Source: Sapria himalayana | Lineage: Eukaryota > Streptophyta > Magnoliopsida > Malpighiales > Rafflesiaceae | Assembly (NCBI GenBank): GCA_029783825.1 | Contig: JAREIK010003366.1 | Span: 252,534-316,533 of the forward strand | Length of the DNA stretch: 64,000 bases | Direction of reading: 5' to 3' | In this document: positions 58,778-64,000 of the stretch, in pieces | Layout: each line of letters starts with the position of its first letter | How positions within the stretch are numbered: position 1 is the first letter of the stretch | Notes under the pieces: model-generated | Told to the model about the DNA's origin: nothing | The model's database searches: none | What the model saw: only the letters and a program-made list of their open reading frames with translations | Position numbers and translations under genes: made by a program

Positions 58778-61700
58778 TTACTCATTCTCATCATAATCAT
58801 CCAAATCTGGTTCGTCTTCTTCTTCAGATGTTGTAACATCATTTTCAAACTCCTCTTCATCACTTATTTCTTCATCATTATCAATTAAATTTTCATCAAC
58901 ATCTACATCTCCACTTGTATCTATCTCAGAAGTTGAGACTAAAAGGACGTCTTCGTCCCCCACCACAGCTTCGATTATAACATCATTGTCATCAATTTGA
59001 AAAGTTGGTTCTATGAAATCAGTACTTGGTGATGCAGAGATGTCTATTCGACCCCTTGCTTTTATCTTTCACATAGCTTTTCAATACTTTATAGGACCAG
59101 TTCGACCCATATATTCACAATATTAAACCTGTGATACTTGTAATGCTAAGACAAAAGGTTCATACTTGTTGAATCATTTATTATCATGCATATTGACAAG
59201 TTTATATCGAGGATGGACAACAATACCAACATGTGGTATTGGATCGAACCTTTCACATTTGAATAACATAGTTTTTAACTGGGAGGGCTTAAAATTTTTA
59301 CTCGATCAATTCTACCAGAGTTCCAAAATAGTCATACTTAGATTCATTGTATATAGATCCTTTCATGCATACCCCCATATTTTCTGTTGCTCGGTAGCTA
59401 CCATAAGATTTAGTGTGAAATTTAAAACCATTCACATAGTAACTATTGTACATTTTAACCTTTCTTAGGGGACCTTGTGCTATACTTCAAATATAATGAT
59501 TAGAAATTTTATTTGCAAGATTATGAACCTATAATCATAATTAAGTGGATTATTTAGATTACAATTACAAATTTTTTTTAGAATAATACAATTATTTTGT
59601 GATTTTCACTATAAGTAAACATATGTATTTTTAAAAAAATGATGAAAATTCTTTCTCCGTCACGCCATTGATTACTTCTTCATTAATGTTTGGAAACTCC
59701 TTACATTTATCTGTAACAAAATCACTAAAAAAACAAATTAAAAATAATTGATACATTGATAGGAAATTAATAAATTATAATGTATAATAGATGTCATTTG
59801 ACTATTTGGAAATACTTATACAATGAATGGTTGAAGCTCTCGACAATTCATTAGGAAATATAGATGAACTATAGTATATTTATAGTTTTCAAGATACTGT
59901 TTCCCTTCAGCACCAATTGTTTTACTTGGAGGCTTGCAAATTTTAAACATTTCATTATCCACATTGTCATAAAGATAAATCTCATTCAGCTTTTCCTTAA
60001 GTGGAAAAGTTGGATCACCTTCTTTGAAATAGAATGATGTGAATTTTATAGCCTCATCTATAATATGACCTATTGATATAGAACCCTCAACCTTAGTCTT
60101 ATTCATTATTATATGTTTTATTTTCCTCAAGTATCTACAAAAAGATTATAGAAAATTACAAGTCATTTGTGTGTATATATAAATATATATATAGGAAAAG
60201 AATTGGGTTTGTGAATTAATATTACCTTTTTGGAGGATACATCCAATGATACTTGACAGGTATAGCAATCCTAGCTTTGTAAGCCAAGTGCATTGAAAGA
60301 TGTTCCATTGAGTCAAAAAAACTAGGAGGAAAGATTTTCTCAATATTGCATAAGATAAGTAGAATTTGTTCATTCAGATTCTTCAACTTCTCATTAGTCA
60401 ATAATGAAGTTAGTTGCTTGAAGAATAAAGAAATCTCAGTTATAGGTGCCCATATTCTATTAGGAAGGAATTCTCGGAGAGTAATTGGTAACAATCTTTG
60501 CATGAATACATGACAATTTTGACTCTTCATGCCAAACATCTTAAGTTTGTTCGCATCCACACATATCCCTAGATTAGAAGCATACCCATCTGGAAATCTA
60601 AGTTTTTTTACCCACTCCAACACAACCTTATTCTGTGATTTATTGAGAACAAATGGCACATCATAGTATTTATTGGTGACAAGATTTTTTGCAAATTGAG
60701 GACGACGACAATATTTATTCAATTCATCTCTTGACTTGTAAGTGTCCTTAGTTTTTTCTGGTATATTAAACACTGTATTGAAAATATTGTCAAACACATT
60801 CTTCTAGATATGCATAACATCAAGATTGGGCCTGAGGAAGTGTTCACATGTAGGGAAAATTATTCCTTCCACAAGTCTTAGATATAGCTGTATTCACAAC
60901 CTCAACATCAACATCTATCACCTTCCTCAACCCTCTGTTATACAATTCCTATAGAATATCATCCCCAGATCTAACCACTAGAAATTATTTAGTAACGTTT
61001 ATATTTTTAATGAAGTCTTTGGTGTTACGTTGATACGGATGATTAATGTGCATAATCTTCTAATTATTGTCGAACTATGACTATTTTCTGCTCTTAATTA
61101 ATCTAAAAGCATCAGAATCTCCATATAATGCAGACATGCCAACATACCAGTTGTACTCTATCCAAATATCATAGAATATGCTAGAAAGTCATTTATGGTC
61201 TACATGAGGATAGCGCGCATCAGAAAATTTTTCCATTTGAAAATATCATAAGTTTGAAACCTAACACCCCAAATACTTTTCAACTTTGCTATTAATGGCA
61301 GCAAGAAATCATCTATCTTCCCCTTTGGATTCATAGGCCCCAGCACTAACATCGTGAAAAATAGAAATTCCTCCTTCATACATAAGTTTGGAGACAAATT
61401 ATACGAGGTTATCACCACATGCCACAAAGAATATTGTTGTCTAAATTGACCAAACAGCTAAAAACCAACAGTAAATAAACCCAACCTAACATTTCAAACT
61501 TCAAAAGAACAATTAGGAAAATACCCATCCAAATGTTTCCAAGCAGGGGCATCGGAAGGATGACATATCTTATCATCCTCCATATGATGCTCTGAATACT
61601 ACCTCATTTCATTCGCTATTGTGGTTGATGCATACAATCTCTACAACCTATGTGCTATTTGAAAATAGTGCATCTTCTTATATGGCACCTTCAACTTACG

Positions 61701-61803
61701 TATATACAATCTAATTCTAGAACCCCTAACCTTTTGCTGGTACCGAGCATGCCCATATATTATACAACTGTTAAGGTCACTATAATCACCCCAGTAAATC
61801 ATA
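58778..61803 (-). pseudogene. TNP2 transposase of Element B, 5' truncated
   Basis: Minus strand from about 61803: MIYWGDYSDLNSC and RLYIRKLKVPYKKMHYF; then about 61580 DDKICHPSDAPAWKHLDGYF; 61200-61440 LSPNLCMKEEFLFF and FDT-like YDIFKW; 60222-60797 an open 191-codon block with the tnp2/DUF4218 boundary (KKLRFPDGYASNLGICVD, NCHVFMQRLLPITLREF, IFPPSFFDSMEHLSMHLAY); an intron near 60135-60226; 59816-60130 the rest of DUF4218; DUF4216 at about 59040-59290 (FKCERFDPIPHVG); and an acidic tail (58778-58966) rich in Asp and Glu. The N-terminal transposase-associated domain is missing: the frame runs straight into AT-array sequence at 61803. Several stops and shifts confirm a pseudogene. Confidence 0.85.
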
Positions 61804-62718
61804 TAGTTATACATAAATGTATACAAATTTATAAACAAATATATATATTTACATATATGTATAGATAGTTACAAATATAGTTATATTTAATTATATAGAG
61901 TGTTATATAGTTATACAAATATTTATATATATGTATACACATATAGTTAAACATAATGTAGTATGTTGTTATACATGTAATTATAAATAGAGTTACATGT
62001 GGTTATACATATAGTTACGCGTATAGTTATACTTATATTTATACTTGTAGGTATATATATTTTTTCTTATAATTTTATATAATTATACATATAGTTATGT
62101 ATAGGTATAGAAATAATAAAATACATTTTTATATACTAATATATACAAATGTATATTAAATATAAGTTGTAAATTATATATTTAAATTAAGTTATGCATA
62201 AAGCTTTTATAGTTATACATATAATATGAAATAATTATTTATAGTTATATGTTATTATACATATAGTATATATAGTTATAAATATTTTTATATAGTTTTA
62301 AATAAATATATAAAGTTATAAATAAATATATAAATTTAAATATATGTATACATAGTTACAAATATAGTTGTATTTAATTATATAATGTTATATATTTATA
62401 CAAATATTTATATATAGTTATACACATATAGTTAAAAATAATGTTGGATGTTGTTACACATGTAATTATACATATAGTTATATGTGGTTACACATATAGT
62501 TATACTTATATTTATACATGTAGCTACATATATTTTTCCATATAATTTTATATAGGTATACATATAGTTATCTATAGGTATATATATGGTAAAATATATT
62601 TTTATATCCTAATATATAAAAATGTATATTAAATATATGTTGTTGATTATATTTTTAAATTTTAGTTATGTATAATATTATATAGTTATACATATAGGCA
62701 AAGGCAATTATTTATAGT
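61804..62718. repeat. AT-rich array units of Element B, left part
   Basis: Same word set as 49936-52260 (TAGTTATACATATA, TTATATATAGTTATACACATA), with unit landmarks at 62116 and 62589. Interrupted by the ARF1 retrocopy. Confidence 0.8.
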
Positions 62719-62734
62719 TATATGTTTTTATACC
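62719..62734. repeat. Target-site duplication of ARF1 retrocopy (left)
   Basis: TATATGTTTTTATACC, matching TATATGTTCTTATACC at 63639-63654 in 15 of 16 bases. Confidence 0.8.
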
Positions 62735-62978
62735 CTTGGGATCCAATGGAAAAAAGGCACAAAATAGACTACAAACAAGCTCGGCTTACAATAGATTAGT
62801 GCAAAGTAAATGAGGTCTTGTATTATAGGCATGTAATATATAAATATAAATATAATTTGAATCCCCTAGAACTAGATTATGTCATCCACATAACAGAACA
62901 AAACTCAGAGAATGTAGGCAAAGATTAGATCCACATCCAGATATGTCAACAAAGTTTGTCTCATCTTACTAAAATTAT

Positions 62979-63524
62979 TTATGACTTGCTGGCAATCTAA
63001 GTGGAAAGCAAATCAAGACCCTAGTAGAGGCCATCGCCAGATGTAGCATAGGTGCTCTGAATGTACCAATGGCATTGGCGAAGAGAGTGAAGTCCTAGCT
63101 TATTAGTCATTTCAGTTGCATTCACAACATTGAGAAGATCTTGCTTATTGGCAATCACCAGAAAAACTTTATCTCGAAACTTTTCCTATTTTAACAACCT
63201 ATGCAACTTATCTCTAGCTTCAATAACACATTTTCTATCATTGTTGTCCACCACAAATATGACAAATTGGGTATTTTGGAAGTAATCCCAATAGAAAGGG
63301 TGAATCTTGTCTAGACCCCCAACATCCCACACAGTGAAATTTTTGTTTTTGTATTCAATAGTCTCTACATTGAAGACAATAGTAAGACTTATGGTGACAA
63401 TTTCACCAAGCTTCAACTTATACAGAATGGTTGTCTTACCACCAGCATTAAGACCTAGCATCAAAATCAGCATCTCCTTGTTGGCAAATAGCCTACTGAA
63501 TAGCTTTGTGAACGTCAACCACAT
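62979..63524 (-). pseudogene. ARF1-type ADP-ribosylation factor retrocopy
   Basis: The minus strand gives an uninterrupted alignment register of 182 codons, exactly the length of plant ARF1 with its stop. ATG is at 63524 and the terminal TAA at 62981-62979. [16 protein letters not shown], the P-loop [26 protein letters not shown] and [10 protein letters not shown] are recognisable. Residue changes hit functional sites: Gly-2, needed for myristoylation, is Trp; the effector-region Thr and the switch Gln are altered (GGLDK). Stops occur at about codons 113, 167 and 174. There are no introns, although plant ARF genes have several, so it derives from a spliced mRNA. Flanking 16-bp duplications enclose about 105 bp of 5' and 245 bp of 3' sequence, consistent with a near full-length cDNA. 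No poly(A) tail is visible at the left side. Confidence 0.93.
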
Positions 63525-63638
63525 TTCTTTCACTAAACTTCAATCTCTTTGTCATATGGCAGTAAAGAGATTTGATGAGAGAAAGAAACAAAATCAATAT
63601 ACCTCAAAAGATAGTAACCAGAGAGGGAGTTCAACCTC

Positions 63639-63654
63639 TATATGTTCTTATACC
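63639..63654. repeat. Target-site duplication of ARF1 retrocopy (right)
   Basis: TATATGTTCTTATACC; see the left copy at 62719-62734. Confidence 0.8.
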
Positions 63655-64000
63655 TATAGTATATATAAAATAAAAAATAGAGTTATATATAGTTAAACAT
63701 ATAATTATATGTAGATATATTCATACAAGTAGTTAAAAGTAGTTATACATAAATATATACAAAGTTATAAAAAATATATATTTAATTATATGAATACATA
63801 CATGTATACATAGATACAAATATAGTTATATTTAATTATATAGAGTATTACATAGTTATACAAATATTTATATATAGTAATACATATATTGTTATAAATA
63901 TGTATGTAGTTAAAGATATAATTATATATAACATTTTTATAGCTATATATTTAGTAAAATACAATTATATATAGTTTTATATTATTATACATATGATATA
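63655..64000. repeat. AT-rich array units of Element B, right part
   Basis: Resumes the array unit cut by the retrocopy (AGTTATATATAGTTAAACATA, CATACAAGTAGTTAAAAGTAG) and runs out of the window. Confidence 0.8.

Larger units (their letters stand above)
55980..64000 (-). mobile_element. Element B: CACTA family 2 with PTTA and TNP2, right end outside window
   Basis: Starts CACTACAAAAATTT at 55980, followed by a GGTCGGTAA-rich subterminal zone (55980-56650). PTTA (about 56890-58660) and TNP2 (58778-61803) are both on minus, so the left terminus is the 3' end. Beyond TNP2 are AT-array units interrupted by an ARF1 retrocopy. This is the most complete CACTA copy in the window, though decayed. The other terminus is not reached. 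Confidence 0.8.

Noticed and set aside
59166..59468. 100-codon + strand ORF
   Set aside because: Antisense to the DUF4216 part of the Element B TNP2 pseudogene.
63307..63696. 129-codon + strand ORF
   Set aside because: Antisense shadow of the ARF1 retrocopy, running across its border into array sequence.

Overview
The window is repeat-dominated, AT-rich nuclear DNA from a flowering plant. I found no intact, clearly functional host gene. The evidence for a plant is the mix of degraded CACTA (En/Spm) elements carrying TNP2 and PTTA-type proteins, a DAYSLEEPER/RICESLEEPER-type hAT element, a LINE with the plant RVT_3-type RNase H, and broken copies of plant genes with plant-like introns. I cannot name the species.

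Three kinds of sequence are interleaved. (1) Long imperfect tetranucleotide arrays, written (CTAT)n on + at 1028-2428, 18051-27980, 44222-44345, 45207-47795, 53591-53717 and 53999-55979, and in the opposite orientation, (GATA)n on +, at 11175-12110 and 16315-17192. Together they make up about 18-19 kb. (2) CACTA elements of two families. Family 1 has the terminus CACTACAAGAAAA and subterminal CCCTAGCTAA motifs: Element I 2429-11174, putative Element III 17193-33575, Element II ending near 44221, and end fragments at 1-1027 and 53718-53998. Family 2 has CACTACWAAAAWT termini and many GGTCGGTAA subterminal motifs: Element A 47796-53590, and Element B from 55980 to beyond the window. (3) Younger nested insertions: a hAT element at 12111-16306 inside a GATA array, a GC-rich hAT MITE at 38697-39204, a LINE at 39700-41440 inside a PTTA gene, and an ARF1 retrocopy at about 62735-63638.

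The most interesting content is host gene fragments inside CACTA elements. By exon-by-exon reading I recognise three intron-containing fragments. One is an EDR2-like (START/DUF1336) gene at about 4690-7640 (-), one a cytosolic pyruvate kinase gene at about 28450-30841 (-), and one a leucine-rich-repeat-type receptor kinase at 9730-9993 (+). All carry in-frame stops but keep many splice junctions, so they are DNA-level captures. In contrast, the ARF1 copy (62979-63524, -) is intronless, has a 16-bp target-site duplication (15/16) and is a retrocopy. Comparing Element I with Element III gives 'filled' and 'empty' versions of the EDR2-like insertion point.

Layout: 1-1027 CACTA 3' remnant; 1028-2428 CTAT array; 2429-11174 Element I; 11175-17192 GATA array split by a hAT element; 17193-33575 Element III with a 10-kb CTAT array and the pyruvate kinase fragment; 33576-44221 Element II with TNP2, MITE, PTTA and LINE; 44222-47795 CTAT array with a hAT-derived block; 47796-53590 Element A; 53591-55979 CTAT array with a CACTA end; 55980-64000 Element B with PTTA, TNP2 and the ARF1 retrocopy. 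Nearly every tetranucleotide array directly touches a CACTA terminus, which is the main structural puzzle of the window.
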